A DNA stretch of 6,200 nt from JAFGTE01 sp043800105. GTDB lineage: Bacteria > Patescibacteriota > Gracilibacteria > UM-FILTER-43-11. Below the pieces are notes generated by a model, which did not search any database, was not told the origin of the DNA, and saw only the letters and a list, made by a program, of their open reading frames with translations. Each line of letters opens with the position of its first letter. Position 1 is the stretch's first letter. The DNA is taken from assembly GCA_043800105.1 (NCBI GenBank), contig JAZDNJ010000062.1:1-6200 (forward strand), written 5' to 3'. A program made the translations under genes and the position numbers. Shown here in pieces: positions 6,084 to 6,200 of this stretch.

Positions 6084-6200
6084 AAACTGAAGCGTATTAG
6101 AGGCTCATGAATAACTTTGGGCAAATATCTGGGTGATTATTGAGAACGGGAGCATACAGAACATAAGTCTTTTGGCGAATCGTTCCACATTGCGTATGCC

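Noticed and set aside
6104..6144. Imperfect inverted repeat (CTCATGAATAA against TTATTGAG) as a dnaK terminator
   Set aside because: The arms pair only with a bulge, are A/T-rich with a loop of over 20 nt, and no T-run follows, so it does not meet the pattern of an intrinsic terminator.
6084..6200. Possible gene fragments after dnaK, such as minus-strand frames open from the right edge to stops at 6097-6099 and 6105-6107
   Set aside because: The frames are only about 32-34 codons, two of them compete on the same strand, and none shows a recognised motif or the start of dnaJ. That length is expected by chance.

Overview
The window is an ordinary stretch of bacterial chromosome with moderate GC content and dense, standard-code genes. 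Each gene ends at a normal TAA, TAG or TGA stop, and no gene has an internal in-frame TGA. The DnaK carries the extra nucleotide-binding-domain segment typical of Gram-negative-type (diderm) DnaKs, which argues against Firmicutes and Actinobacteria. None of the four start codons visible here has a recognisable Shine-Dalgarno sequence. The phylum cannot be fixed from this window. A candidate-phylum (Patescibacteria-like) or other lineage with weak Shine-Dalgarno use is a guess. No mobile element, CRISPR array or phage gene is visible.

Layout, left to right. (1) Bases 1-348 (+): the C-terminal part of a PsbP/DUF1795-like protein whose start lies outside the window. (2) Bases 357-3146 (-): a complete 929-residue P-type (P2) cation-pumping ATPase, converging on gene 1 with only 8 bp between the stop codons. 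(3) Bases 3170-3245 (-): tRNA-Cys(GCA) with an encoded CCA end, only 23 bp upstream of the ATPase start and probably on the same transcript. (4) Bases 3246-3335: a short divergent promoter region. (5) Bases 3336-3488 (+): a probable 50-residue single-span membrane protein. (6) Bases 3546-4082 (+): grpE, with its own promoter just upstream. (7) Bases 4083-4178: the dnaK control region, with a consensus-like sigma-70 promoter whose -10 box is the spacer of a perfect CIRCE (HrcA) operator, followed by a leader ending in a perfect 20-bp A/T palindrome. (8) Bases 4179-6083 (+): dnaK. (9) Bases 6084-6200: no supported gene or terminator.

GrpE is the nucleotide-exchange factor for DnaK, so the right half is a heat-shock chaperone locus. 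Only dnaK carries the HrcA operator; the promoter proposed for grpE has none. hrcA and dnaJ are not in the window. The left half, ATPase plus tRNA-Cys, runs the opposite way and is functionally unrelated.

The points most worth a second look are the palindrome directly before the dnaK start codon, the Na,K-ATPase-like ion-site residues of the bacterial ATPase, and the tRNA-ATPase co-transcript. Nothing here clearly amounts to a new biological system.
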